60,000 nucleotides of DNA from assembly GCF_016056305.1 (NCBI RefSeq), contig NZ_JAECZC010000059.1:17799-77798 (forward strand), in the 5' to 3' direction. Origin of the DNA: Amazonocrinis nigriterrae CENA67 (GTDB lineage Bacteria > Cyanobacteriota > Cyanobacteriia > Cyanobacteriales > Nostocaceae). Shown piece after piece: positions 36,285 to 44,963 of the stretch (positions within the stretch are counted from its first letter, which is position 1; each line of letters opens with the position of its first letter). The notes beneath the pieces were generated by a model, which ran no database searches, was not told the origin of the DNA, and saw nothing but the letters and a program-made list of their open reading frames with translations. The translations under genes were made by a program, and so were the position numbers.

Positions 36285-37724
36285 ATGAAAGTCACCCAGG
36301 AGAAACTTCCCGCCAGCCAAATAGGGTTGGAAATAGAGATTACGCCAGAACTTACCAAGCAAACTTACGAGCAGGTAATTAAAAACTTAACTAGTACTAC
36401 AAATATTCCTGGGTTTCGTAAAGGCAAGGTACCTCGGCAGATATTACTACAGCGCCTGGGCGTAACTCGCATTAAGGCAGCAGCACTGGAAGAATTAATT
36501 CAAGATGGCATTGAAAAAGCAGTCAAACAGGAAGCTATCCAGGCCATTGGTCAACCACAGCTGCGGACTTCTTTTGAGGAATTGATTAATAATTATGAAC
36601 CTGGAAAAGCTTTGACCTTTTCTGCTGCTGTTGATGTAGAACCGGAAGTAAATTTAACACAGTACACTGGTTTGCAAGTCAAAGCGGAGGAAGTCAAGTA
36701 CGACCCAACTCAAGTAGAGAATGTCCTAGACAAGGAACGTCAACAAATGGCGACCTTAATTCCTGTAGAAGGACGTGCAGCGCAAATTGGTGATGTTGCT
36801 GTAGTTGATTTTAAAGGTGTCATTGCCAAAGGTGAGGGTGAGGATGAAACAGCCGAACCTACACCAATTCCTGGAGGCGAAGCAACTGATTTTCAACTGG
36901 AATTGCAGGAAGATAAGTTTATTCCTGGTTTTGTCTTGGGCATGGTAGGGATGAATCCTGGAGAAACCAAAGAAATTTCGGCTCAGTTTCCAGACCCCTA
37001 TGCCAATGAAGAATTAGCTGGAAAACCAGCACTGTTCACAGTTACACTCAAAGAACTCAAGGAAAAAGAGCTACCAGAATTCAATGACGACTTTGCTCAG
37101 GAAGTCAGCGACTTTAACACCTTAGATGAACTTAAGGCGTCTTTAGAAGAGCGCTATCAGAAAGAAGCCGAAGAAAAAACCAAAAACAATAAGCAAGAAG
37201 CATTGTTAGCTGAATTAGTCAAGCATCTAGAAGTTGACTTGCCACAAACACTGATTGAGCAAGAAGTAGACTCCATGCTGACGCAAACAGCAGTGCGGCT
37301 TTCTCAGCAGGGATTGGATGTGAGAAAGTTGTTTACCCAAGATATTATTCCCCAGTTACGGGAGCGATCGCGCCCTGAAGCTGTTGAACGCCTCAAAAGA
37401 TCACTGGGATTAAGGGAAGTCAGTAAACGCGAGTCTATCGAAGTCACACCCGAAGAAATTCAAGCTAGAGTCACAGAACTGTTACAGCAGTACACAGAAC
37501 AAGAGGTTGATGAAGAAAGACTGCGCTCAGTCGTGGAAAATGAACTGCTATCCGAAAAAATCATTGATTGGCTCCTAGAACGCTCATCAGTTGAACTTGT
37601 AGCTGAAGGTTCTTTAAATACTGCACAAGAAACAGCAGCAGAACTCACACCTTCAGATACAACTGAACCTCAGACTGAGGAACAAAGCACCGAAGCTACT
37701 ACAGAATCAACACAGGGAGAATGA
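36285..37724 (+). CDS. tig: Trigger factor
   Basis: 479 residues. A ribosome-bound chaperone and prolyl isomerase that receives nascent chains. N-terminal ribosome-binding domain (about 1-115) has the GFRKGKVPRQIL signature (IPGFRKGKVP). The FKBP-like PPIase domain (about 165-250; GDVAVVDFKG, FIPGFVLGMVGMNPGE) and the helical C-terminal chaperone arms follow. The last 40 residues are a Thr/Glu/Ser-rich tail (ATTESTQGE) typical of cyanobacterial forms. It heads the order tig-clpP-clpX, all on the plus strand, coupling folding and proteolysis. Confidence 0.96.
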   Translation: MKVTQEKLPASQIGLEIEITPELTKQTYEQVIKNLTSTTNIPGFRKGKVPRQILLQRLGVTRIKAAALEELIQDGIEKAVKQEAIQAIGQPQLRTSFEELINNYEPGKALTFSAAVDVEPEVNLTQYTGLQVKAEEVKYDPTQVENVLDKERQQMATLIPVEGRAAQIGDVAVVDFKGVIAKGEGEDETAEPTPIPGGEATDFQLELQEDKFIPGFVLGMVGMNPGETKEISAQFPDPYANEELAGKPALFTVTLKELKEKELPEFNDDFAQEVSDFNTLDELKASLEERYQKEAEEKTKNNKQEALLAELVKHLEVDLPQTLIEQEVDSMLTQTAVRLSQQGLDVRKLFTQDIIPQLRERSRPEAVERLKRSLGLREVSKRESIEVTPEEIQARVTELLQQYTEQEVDEERLRSVVENELLSEKIIDWLLERSSVELVAEGSLNTAQETAAELTPSDTTEPQTEEQSTEATTESTQGE

Positions 37725-37750
37725 AAACTTTAGCAGCCAGATATCCTGGA

Positions 37751-37800
37751 TGATGAGTGCTGAGTCATGAGTTTTACAAATTTTTACTCAGCACTCATCA
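37751..37800. terminator. Perfect 15-bp inverted repeat after tig
   Basis: TGATGAGTGCTGAGT at 37751-37765 pairs perfectly with ACTCAGCACTCATCA at 37786-37800. It belongs to the AGTGCTG heptamer class. It may separate tig from clpP transcription. Confidence 0.55.
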
Positions 37801-37996
37801 ATGTTAAGGCGGCATATTTACGCAATCTTCAAGAAATTGTGGCATCTATACCGCCTGAGCTTAATCCGGTGTTACACGACAAGAATATGAATGAGGCATA
37901 ATGGTTAACACATACCTCAACAAGAGCAATCGTATTCTTTAACAAAGCGGCACTAGCTGCTGAAACTGTGTCCTATTTATTCTCAAATGTGATTGT

Positions 37997-38695
37997 ATGC
38001 TGACATCGCAGTCGGGAAATTACCCTATTAACAACTCCAGTCGAATCGGAATTTACTCCCACATGAGTGGCCCTAACAACATCGTGCCGATGGTGGTAGA
38101 ACAGTCTGGTATGGGAGAAAGGGCTTTCGACATCTACTCCCGCCTACTGCGAGAGCGGATTATATTTTTAGGAACGCCCATAGACGATGCGATCGCCAAT
38201 TCCATTGTTGCTCAGTTGCTATTTCTAGACGCTGAAGACTCAGAAAAAGACATTCAACTGTACATCAACTCTCCTGGCGGCTCCGTCTACGCAGGGATGG
38301 CAATCTATGATACAATTCAACAGATCCGTCCAGATGTTGTTACCATATGCTTTGGATTAGCCGCAAGCATGGGAGCATTTTTGCTCACAGCAGGAACAGC
38401 AGGTAAGCGCATGTCTCTACCTGACTCCCGGATCATGATTCACCAACCACTGGGCGGCGCTCAAGGTCAAGCTATTGACATAGAAATTCAAGCAAGGGAA
38501 ATTCTTTACATTAAGGCAAAGTTGAATCAGTTATTGGCTAATCACACTGGTCAACCCCTAGAAAGAATTGAAGCAGATACTGAGCGCGACTTCTTTATGT
38601 CCGCAGAAGAAGCGAAAAATTACGGTTTGATTGATCAAGTCATCTCCAGACAAAATCTTCCCACCGCCGGGGAAAACGTCACCATTCTGAAATAA
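37997..38695 (+). CDS. clpP: ATP-dependent Clp protease proteolytic subunit
   Basis: 232 residues. The serine peptidase that degrades substrates fed by ClpX. The catalytic triad is visible with E. coli-like spacing: S124 (GLAASMGAF), H149 ([10 protein letters not shown]) and D198 ([10 protein letters not shown]). The N-terminal 35 residues before [19 protein letters not shown] are longer than in most ClpP, so an ATG at residue 23 or 32 could be the true start or the extension may be processed. The stop codon is 9 bases before clpX. The order after tig matches the conserved bacterial tig-clpP-clpX arrangement. It is one of several ClpP paralogues expected in cyanobacteria. Confidence 0.96.
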   Translation: MLTSQSGNYPINNSSRIGIYSHMSGPNNIVPMVVEQSGMGERAFDIYSRLLRERIIFLGTPIDDAIANSIVAQLLFLDAEDSEKDIQLYINSPGGSVYAGMAIYDTIQQIRPDVVTICFGLAASMGAFLLTAGTAGKRMSLPDSRIMIHQPLGGAQGQAIDIEIQAREILYIKAKLNQLLANHTGQPLERIEADTERDFFMSAEEAKNYGLIDQVISRQNLPTAGENVTILK

Positions 38696-38704
38696 GAGGC
38701 TGGT

Positions 38705-40045
38705 ATGTCTAAGTACGACTCCCATTTAAAATGTTCGTTTTGTGGCAAGTCTCAAGAGCAGGTGCGTAAATTGATCGCAGGGCCGGGAGTCTACATCTGC
38801 GATGAATGCGTAGACTTGTGTAATGAAATACTAGATGAGGAGTTACTCGACACAAATGGTGCAGCTTCGCAACCAGCGCCAAAGTCAGAACCACCCCAAA
38901 AACGCCGTGCCCGTTCTTCTAATCTCTCGTTTAATCAAATACCCAAACCCAGAGAGATTAAGAAATACCTAGACGAACATGTCATCGGTCAAGACGAAGC
39001 TAAGAAGGTGCTATCAGTCGCAGTATACAATCACTACAAGCGGCTAGCAATCCTTCAGTCTAAAGGCAATGGCAAAGGTGGAGCCGATGATGCTGTAGAA
39101 CTGCAAAAGTCCAATATTCTGTTAATTGGCCCGACAGGTTGTGGCAAAACTCTCTTGGCACAAACCTTGGCCAAAATCCTAGATGTACCCTTTGCTGTAG
39201 CCGACGCCACTACGCTGACAGAAGCAGGGTATGTAGGAGAAGATGTGGAAAATATCTTACTGCGACTGTTGCAAGTGGCAGATTTGGATGTAGAGGAAGC
39301 ACAACGCGGAATTATCTACATTGACGAAATTGACAAAATTGCCCGCAAGAGTGAGAATCCCTCAATTACACGCGATGTTTCCGGTGAAGGCGTGCAGCAA
39401 GCTTTGCTGAAAATGTTAGAAGGAACGATCGCTAATGTACCACCCCAAGGAGGACGAAAGCATCCTTATCAGGACTGCATCCAAATTGACACCAGCAATA
39501 TTCTGTTCGTCTGTGGTGGTGCTTTTGTTGGTTTAGAAAAAGTGGTAGAGCAGAGAGCGGGTAAAAAGTCAATAGGATTTGTCCAACCAGGAGAAGGACA
39601 ATCGAAAGAAAAACGCGCCGCTGATACTCTCCGCCATCTCGAACCGGATGACTTAGTGAAGTTTGGCATGATTCCCGAATTTATTGGACGAGTACCAATG
39701 GTGGCGGTGGTAGATCCCCTGGATGAAGAAGCGCTAATGGCGATTCTTACCCAACCACGCAGCGCCTTAGTCAAGCAGTACCAAAAACTGCTGAAGATGG
39801 ATAACGTCCAATTAGACTTTAAACCAGATGCCTTAAAAGCGATCGCTCAGGAGGCCTACCGCCGGAAAACAGGTGCTAGGGCACTGCGAGGCATTATCGA
39901 AGAACTGATGCTGGATGTCATGTATGAGTTACCATCCCGGAAGGATGTAACTCGCTGCTCAGTCACGCGGGAGATGGTTGAGAAGCGGTCTACAGCTGAA
40001 CTGATTGTACACCCATCTTCATTACCTAAGCCAGAATCAGCGTAA
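38705..40045 (+). CDS. clpX: ATP-dependent Clp protease ATP-binding subunit ClpX
   Basis: 446 residues. An AAA+ unfoldase that delivers proteins to ClpP. The N-terminal C4 zinc-binding domain ([21 protein letters not shown]) is complete. Walker A is GPTGCGKT, Walker [14 protein letters not shown], with the pore region [13 protein letters not shown], sensor 2 at [12 protein letters not shown] and the IGF-type ClpP-docking loop at KSIGFVQPG. It follows clpP by 9 bases and is surely cotranscribed with it. Tandem AGTGCTG heptamers lie directly after the stop codon. Confidence 0.97.
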   Translation: MSKYDSHLKCSFCGKSQEQVRKLIAGPGVYICDECVDLCNEILDEELLDTNGAASQPAPKSEPPQKRRARSSNLSFNQIPKPREIKKYLDEHVIGQDEAKKVLSVAVYNHYKRLAILQSKGNGKGGADDAVELQKSNILLIGPTGCGKTLLAQTLAKILDVPFAVADATTLTEAGYVGEDVENILLRLLQVADLDVEEAQRGIIYIDEIDKIARKSENPSITRDVSGEGVQQALLKMLEGTIANVPPQGGRKHPYQDCIQIDTSNILFVCGGAFVGLEKVVEQRAGKKSIGFVQPGEGQSKEKRAADTLRHLEPDDLVKFGMIPEFIGRVPMVAVVDPLDEEALMAILTQPRSALVKQYQKLLKMDNVQLDFKPDALKAIAQEAYRRKTGARALRGIIEELMLDVMYELPSRKDVTRCSVTREMVEKRSTAELIVHPSSLPKPESA

Positions 40046-40047
40046 TT

Positions 40048-40115
40048 GAGTGCTGAGTGCTGAGTGCTGAGTTAAGTAGCGTAATTGAGTGCTGAGTTAA
40101 GTTAGGAGTGTAGAA
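40048..40115. repeat. AGTGCTG tandem heptamers
   Basis: A run of GAGTGCTGAGTGCTGAGTTAA, split and repeated twice, filling most of the gap between clpX and the next gene. Confidence 0.85.
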
Positions 40116-40156
40116 TTAATTCTAAACTCCTAACTCATAACTGTTAACTTGCAAAA

Positions 40157-41080
40157 ATGCCTTCTATTAACGTTCGTGGCGTTGAACATTACTACGAGTG
40201 GGTAAAAGAACCATCTAGTTCTTTAATAAAGCCAGTGATGGTTTTTGTCCACGGTTGGGCGGGTTCTGCTAGGTATTGGAGAAGTACCGCCAATGCTTTG
40301 TTAGACCAATTTGATTGTCTACTCTACGATATGCGGGGGTTTGGGCGTTCTGGTGGCAAACCTACCATAGTCCAAGCCAGCGAGTCTGTTGTTGAGTCTG
40401 AGTCTTTGCAACAAGAATCAACAGCAATTAAAGAGTTAACTTATGAATTAGAAGAATACGCTGAAGACTTGGCAGCTTTGTTAGATGAGTTGCACCTCCA
40501 ACGCGTTTATATAAATGCTCACTCAATGGGCGCTTCTGTTGCTACTTTATTTTTTAACCGCTATCCCCAAAGAGTAGAACGAGGAATCTTAACTTGTAGC
40601 GGCATTTTTGAATACGACGAAAAAGCTTTTGCAGCTTTTCATAAATTCGGTGGTTATGTAGTGAAATTCCGTCCTAAATGGTTAGGGAAAATACCATTTG
40701 TTGACCGGATGTTTATGGCTAGATTTTTACATAGCCCCATCCCCAAATCTGAAAGGCAGGCTTTTTTACAAGATTTTATGGAAGCAGATTATGATGCAGC
40801 CCTTGGTACAATTTTTACTTCAGTAAGTAAGGCACAATCTGAAGTGATGCCAGGAGAGTTTGCTAAGCTGACAGTGCCGACTCTGGTTATATCGGGGGAA
40901 TATGACAAAATTATTCCTGCCGAGATGGGTCGTCAAGCAGCTGCACTGAATGACAAAGTAGAGTTTGCCGTTATTCCCAATACAGCGCATTTCCCGATGT
41001 TGGAAGATGCACCAGCTTATCTACAACGGGTGCGAGAGTTTTTGCAAATTCCCACACCAGAACTGCTTCATAATTCGTAA
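40157..41080 (+). CDS. Alpha/beta-fold hydrolase
   Basis: 307 residues. Oxyanion-hole region VMVFVHGWAGSARYWRS, the nucleophile elbow YINAHSMGASVA (S123), acid region VISGEYDKIIP and catalytic His in NTAHFPMLEDAP. The class includes esterases, C-C hydrolases and haloperoxidase-like enzymes, and the substrate cannot be read from sequence. A helical cap region (about 150-215, rich in Phe/Lys/Arg) is present. There is no signal peptide. It probably forms its own transcription unit behind a heptamer block. Confidence 0.85.
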   Translation: MPSINVRGVEHYYEWVKEPSSSLIKPVMVFVHGWAGSARYWRSTANALLDQFDCLLYDMRGFGRSGGKPTIVQASESVVESESLQQESTAIKELTYELEEYAEDLAALLDELHLQRVYINAHSMGASVATLFFNRYPQRVERGILTCSGIFEYDEKAFAAFHKFGGYVVKFRPKWLGKIPFVDRMFMARFLHSPIPKSERQAFLQDFMEADYDAALGTIFTSVSKAQSEVMPGEFAKLTVPTLVISGEYDKIIPAEMGRQAAALNDKVEFAVIPNTAHFPMLEDAPAYLQRVREFLQIPTPELLHNS

Positions 41081-41561
41081 TTACTCGCTTCCCTACCAGA
41101 AGAATAATTATTTTGAACCGCACCAGGCGCAGAGGACACAGAGATAGGAATGAATCCTAAAGTTCAGTTAAGGTTAATTCAACTTTGTTGCAAGAGTCGC
41201 AACGAGTTCTTAGAGGATGTCTGAAAAGTCGAAAATTATACTAGTAACCCCTCTCCAAACCTCTCCCCGAAAGGTCGATAGGCTTTGAAACCCCCATTCC
41301 CTTGTAGGGAACTCGCGACCCCCATGAAATTCGGGCTAAACCCGAATTTCATGGGGATTAGGGTCAGGGGGGCTAGGGGGGTTAGGTTTTTAAAGCTTTG
41401 ATGTTAATAACAATACTTCTCAGACATCCTCTTAAATGGCGTAGATATAACGACTCTATATATACGCCAAATTGCTTGATATATTAGCGTCATTGGTTTA
41501 AATCGTCTACATTATTACAACTGTAAATCCCATTGAAAAACCCTGCTTACTGTGTTGAAAT
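41081..41561. other. Intergenic region occupied by a MITE
   Basis: Nearly half of this 480-base gap is the MITE at 41213-41431. The rest is AT-rich, with no gene seen. Confidence 0.5.
41213..41431. mobile_element. MITE with GAGGATGTCTGA inverted ends
   Basis: 219 bases bounded by GAGGATGTCTGAAAAG and CTTCTCAGACATCCTC, flanked on both sides by TTA, a likely target duplication. It has no ORF. A perfect 16-bp internal stem lies at 41320-41356 (CCCCATGAAATTCGGG paired with its complement). TA-type duplication and end sequence suggest mobilisation by an IS5- or IS630-type transposase (inference). Confidence 0.8.
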
Positions 41562-41804
41562 ATGAATGCTCACAAGATAGAAGTTGTTTTAACTGAAGAT
41601 GGAACTCTGACGCTACAGGGTTTACCCTTTCATGCTGGGGATGCTGTGGAAGTGATTATTCTGGAAACTAAAACTTCACAGCAACAAGCCCAAAATTTAC
41701 CCCAATCAGGTACAAATCATTATCCTTTGCACAACACACAGCCATACCGTTATGAAGACCCCACAGAACCCGTCGCTTTAGAGGCCTGGGAAGTTTTGCA
41801 ATAA
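41562..41804 (+). CDS. Probable VapB-type antitoxin (orphaned)
   Basis: 80 residues. The start KIEVVLTEDGTLTLQGLPFHAGDAVEVIILE is the beta-rich, AbrB-like type of N-terminus seen in antitoxins paired with PIN toxins in cyanobacteria. The C-terminus (YEDPTEPVALEAWEVLQ) would thread into the toxin. Overlapping its stop codon is the broken start of a PIN-domain toxin, confirming the pairing. With the toxin dead, the antitoxin may persist to neutralise related toxins or be decaying. Confidence 0.65.
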   Translation: MNAHKIEVVLTEDGTLTLQGLPFHAGDAVEVIILETKTSQQQAQNLPQSGTNHYPLHNTQPYRYEDPTEPVALEAWEVLQ

Positions 41805-41866
41805 TTGTACTTGACACTCATATTTGGGTTTGGTGGGTACAAAACGATTTACGATTGACCCAATAA
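41801..41866 (+). pseudogene. VapC-type PIN toxin remnant
   Basis: Directly after the antitoxin the plus strand reads IIVLDTHIWVWWVQNDLRLTQ and then a stop. VLDTHIWVWW is the N-terminal signature of PIN-domain toxins, with the first catalytic Asp. No usable start codon remains (ATA/ATT), and after LTQ the sequence runs into a GGTGCG..CGCACC hairpin repeat. About 20 of an expected 130 residues survive. Confidence 0.7.
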
Positions 41867-41947
41867 CGACAAGAGGTTTGCGGTGCGTTATGCTGGCGCG
41901 ATAGCGCACCCTACCAGACTCAAAGCTTTTGTGATAATGGTTTTTTT

Positions 41948-42060
41948 GGCGTTGCTGATCAATAGTATGAATTTTGTTTCGCGCAAAGGCGCAAAGGCGC
42001 GAAGAGTCTACCTTTAATTTTAGTGAAAAATCTCAATTCATACTCAAATTCAGCAACGCC
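41948..42060. mobile_element. MITE with GGCGTTGCTGA inverted ends and 8-base target duplication
   Basis: 113 bases. The left arm GGCGTTGCTGATCAATAGTA matches the complement of the right arm (ends TACTCAAATTCAGCAACGCC) with few mismatches. The 8 bases GTTTTTTT flank it on both sides (41940-41947 and 42061-42068). No ORF. The interior has a GCGCAAAGGC direct repeat. Confidence 0.75.
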
Positions 42061-42181
42061 GTTTTTTTTGACTTGTGTGTACACCGTAGCTGTGGGGGAG
42101 AAAAATGGAAGCGGGGTCTTTTGGACTTGTGGAACTCACCTTAAATCTTAGTAGCGAGTAAGGAAGAGGAATTTTCATCCT

Positions 42182-42853
42182 TTAACTTAATTTGAGAGGT
42201 TTGCTGTAGCTTTCATTAAAACAGACCTTTTCAATAGGGAAGCGTCCGCCATACCCTTTAAAGGGTTCTTTAGCATAGCCCAGTGCTAGTAGACAGCAAA
42301 TATCCACTTCATCAGGAATTTGGAAGGCTTCTTTAACTTGAGTACTAACAAATCCTTCCATTGGGCAGCTATCAATACCAAAGCTTTTCGCCACAATCAT
42401 CATGTATCCTACCGCTAACATGGCGTGGCGGTTTGTCCAAGCTTCTATTGTGTCAAAACTGGGATGATTGACAAAGAATTCGGGAATGCTGGAACGGAGA
42501 TAATTGGCGTAACTATCAGTCATAGTTACTACATCTTCCCCTAGATGGATGACAGATATAATATTTTCCATTTTGGTTGCACAACGATCGCTACAACAAA
42601 TCAGGACAACTGGGGCTTCGCCTACTTGGCGTTGGTTAAAAGCACAAGCTTGGAGTTTGTCTTTATTTTCTTGCTCCCTAACAACAATAAATCGCCAAGG
42701 CTGGAGGTTAAAGCCTGATGGTGCTTGGATTCCTAATTCGAGTATTTCTTGTAAAATCGCTTCGGGAATGCGATCGCTACTGAAAGATCTAGCAGCACGA
42801 CGTTGCTTGATTGCTTCCACCAGACCAATATAAGGATGCATTTCTACAACCAT
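42182..42853 (-). CDS. Nitroreductase-family FMN oxidoreductase
   Basis: 223 residues. FMN-binding pattern: AIKQRRAARSFSSDRIP near the N-terminus, LGIQAPSGFNLQPWRFIVV, then the central AMLAVGYMMIVAKSFGIDSCPMEGF and the C-terminal LLALGYAKEPFKGYGGRFPIEKVC. Such enzymes reduce nitro compounds, quinones or flavins with NAD(P)H; the natural substrate is unknown. A second in-frame ATG 12 bases downstream is an equally possible start, as neither has a clear RBS. It lies 78 bases after plmA on the same strand. Confidence 0.88.
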   Translation of the reverse strand: MVVEMHPYIGLVEAIKQRRAARSFSSDRIPEAILQEILELGIQAPSGFNLQPWRFIVVREQENKDKLQACAFNQRQVGEAPVVLICCSDRCATKMENIISVIHLGEDVVTMTDSYANYLRSSIPEFFVNHPSFDTIEAWTNRHAMLAVGYMMIVAKSFGIDSCPMEGFVSTQVKEAFQIPDEVDICCLLALGYAKEPFKGYGGRFPIEKVCFNESYSKPLKLS

Positions 42854-42931
42854 AATTTTATAAATTTTATTAAATGTGTCTTTCTATGCCATTCTCCCCC
42901 TATCTATCTATTTCTTCCTTCTACCTTTGGG

Positions 42932-43915
42932 TTAACTCAAACCCAGTTCTCGTTTCAACAAGTTAATCGAGTTAGCGCCGATGTAATTGTCAACTTTAAT
43001 TAACTTGGGTGGACGAATAATATCTTCCATAGAAGCTTGCACTGCTGCTTGCACAGCCGGGAAACTAGCTTGATCGCTGACAATTACCTCAGCTCGTTTC
43101 ACGATCGCTTGCAGTTTGTAAGTATCCTTTGGTTGACAAGTCATTACCAGCAGTTCATCCCCGCGTAAACCGTGGAGGATCACTTCGGCGCCGCGGGCTA
43201 TTCCAGAACTCAAGCTAACTATCCCTACACAATTTTCTTTGGGTAGAGTTTTTAACAAATTGAGTTCTTTACTGTAGTCATAGATATCTAAAGGAATTAC
43301 ACGTACAGCTTTGGGGGCTGCGATCGCTTCCACATCATTAATGAAATAGCGACTTGTCACCACCGTAGCAGAGCTAGTTTTATCTAGCACAGCGGCTAAT
43401 TCTTCCATTGCTACCAACTGTACGGGGATTTTCAAAGCCTGTTCTAATTCATATACCATCAATTCTCCAGCACCCATGTCCTCAGATGGAACTGGCACCA
43501 GCACTTGAGCGCTACAACGCAAGCGCCAGTCAATTTCCGCTAAAAATAGCTCCCTGGCTTGATTGAGCGAACATCCTTTACCAAGTAATTCATCAAGTGC
43601 TTGCTGGACAATTTTATAGGCATCAGGATATTCTTTGAGGATTGGTGATTGCAGCTTGCTACCACCTTCATGACCTTGGGCGCGGACATAAATTCCTGAA
43701 CCAGCCAGACTTTCTACAAATCCATCATCTTCCAACTGACGGTAAACTTTGCTAATGGTATTACGGTGTAACCCAGTTTGCATTGCCAATGCCCGTGTAC
43801 TGGGCAATTTATAGCCTGGTGGATATTGCCGAGAAGCGATGGCAAACCGTATTTGATTAAACAGCTGGGCTGATGCGGGAATTTCGCTGTCTGGCTGAAT
43901 ACGGAATTGAATCAT
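42932..43915 (-). CDS. plmA: GntR-family regulator of the PlmA type
   Basis: About 327 residues. An N-terminal GntR winged helix (IQPDSEIPASAQLFNQIRFA, YKLPSTRALAMQTGLHRNTI, SKVYRQLEDDGFVESLAGSG) is joined to a long cyanobacterial C-terminal domain that contains no aminotransferase or UTRA motif. This matches my recall of PlmA, a conserved cyanobacterial GntR protein linked to plasmid maintenance in Anabaena and reported to bind the PII signal protein. The ATG at 43915 is chosen because AGGAGG lies 7 bases upstream; the TTG at 43921 would overlap that spacing. Confidence 0.85.
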   Translation of the reverse strand: MIQFRIQPDSEIPASAQLFNQIRFAIASRQYPPGYKLPSTRALAMQTGLHRNTISKVYRQLEDDGFVESLAGSGIYVRAQGHEGGSKLQSPILKEYPDAYKIVQQALDELLGKGCSLNQARELFLAEIDWRLRCSAQVLVPVPSEDMGAGELMVYELEQALKIPVQLVAMEELAAVLDKTSSATVVTSRYFINDVEAIAAPKAVRVIPLDIYDYSKELNLLKTLPKENCVGIVSLSSGIARGAEVILHGLRGDELLVMTCQPKDTYKLQAIVKRAEVIVSDQASFPAVQAAVQASMEDIIRPPKLIKVDNYIGANSINLLKRELGLS

Positions 43916-43923
43916 TACCAATC

Positions 43924-43929
43924 CTCCTA
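43924..43929 (-). promoter_or_regulatory. plmA ribosome binding site
   Basis: Minus-strand AGGAGG ending about 7-8 bases before ATG 43915. It decides between two in-frame starts. Confidence 0.7.
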
Positions 43930-44125
43930 AATACTAGTAGCGGCAAGTTACCACCTGGATTTGCTACATGTTTAATATTTTATTTACACATGAATTTTTT
44001 ATCAGGGAAATTACTAATGCATTCACTTTGGTTATTGATAATTTGATTGGAAAAAGTCTAGACATACTGGCATAGTTATATCAAATATTTACATAGCTAA
44101 TCACACAGCACTGGTAAAAATTATT

Positions 44126-44866
44126 ATGACAGAGCAGGCAATAGATAGCACAACGGTTCAACTTTCCCAAGATGGTTTACAAGTGGATGCTTACCTAGCA
44201 CAGCCAAAATCACCTGGAACATACCCAGGAATCGTAGTTTTACAAGAGATTTTTGGCGTTAACGTTCACATTCGAGAAGTTACAGAACGGATTGCCAAAC
44301 TTGGGTATGTAGCGATCGCACCTGCACTGTTTCAACGTCAAGCCCCTGGTTTTGAAACTGGTTACACCGCAGAAGATATTGAAACAGGCAGAGGCTATGC
44401 GATGCAAACACAAGCATCACAATTATTGAGCGATATTCAATCAGCAATTGACTACCTCAAAACTCTCCCCCAAGTGAAAAAAGATAACTTTGGCTGTATT
44501 GGCTTTTGTTTTGGCGGTCATGTAGCATATCTTGCCGCTACTTTACCAGATATCAAAGCTACTGCTTCCTTTTACGGTGCTGGAATTACCACCCGTACCT
44601 TTGGAGGTGGCGCTGCTACCGTTAGCCGTACTCCAGAAATTAAAGGTACAGTGTATGCATTTTTTGGTACTGAAGATGCCAGTATTCCTATTGAACAGGT
44701 AGACAAAATTGAAGCAGAGTTAGAAAAATACAACATTCCTCATCGTGTGTTTCGCTACGATGGAGCTGACCACGGATTTTTCTGTGACCATCGCGCGAGT
44801 TATAATCCTCAAGCGGCAGCCGATGCTTGGGAGCAGGTAAAGCAACTTTTTGGTCAACTGAACTAA
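44126..44866 (+). CDS. Dienelactone hydrolase-family protein
   Basis: 246 residues. Alpha/beta hydrolase with a cysteine nucleophile: GCIGFCFGGHVAY (C128), acid in FFGTEDASIP and His in DGADHGFFCDHR. The N-terminal strand YPGIVVLQEIFGVNVHIREV is characteristic of DLH. The prototype opens dienelactones in chloroaromatic breakdown; cyanobacterial members are poorly characterised. Divergent from plmA, with a 210-base shared upstream region. Confidence 0.88.
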   Translation: MTEQAIDSTTVQLSQDGLQVDAYLAQPKSPGTYPGIVVLQEIFGVNVHIREVTERIAKLGYVAIAPALFQRQAPGFETGYTAEDIETGRGYAMQTQASQLLSDIQSAIDYLKTLPQVKKDNFGCIGFCFGGHVAYLAATLPDIKATASFYGAGITTRTFGGGAATVSRTPEIKGTVYAFFGTEDASIPIEQVDKIEAELEKYNIPHRVFRYDGADHGFFCDHRASYNPQAAADAWEQVKQLFGQLN

Positions 44867-44879
44867 AAATCTGTGCAGC

Positions 44880-44942
44880 AGTCAGTGGTCAGTGGTCAGT
44901 GGTCAGTAGCAACTAACAAATGACAACTGACAACTGACAAAT
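44880..44942. repeat. GTCAGTG / CAACTGA tandem heptamers
   Basis: GTCAGTGGTCAGTGGTCAGT, then CAACTGACAACTGACAA, with an inverted relation between the two halves, located just before the S1-domain gene. Confidence 0.85.
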
Positions 44943-44963
44943 CACAATTTATCTTTAATTGTC

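Noticed and set aside
36098-36382. 94-codon frame overlapping the start of tig
   Set aside because: Overlaps a certain gene by about 100 bases in another frame and lacks family features.
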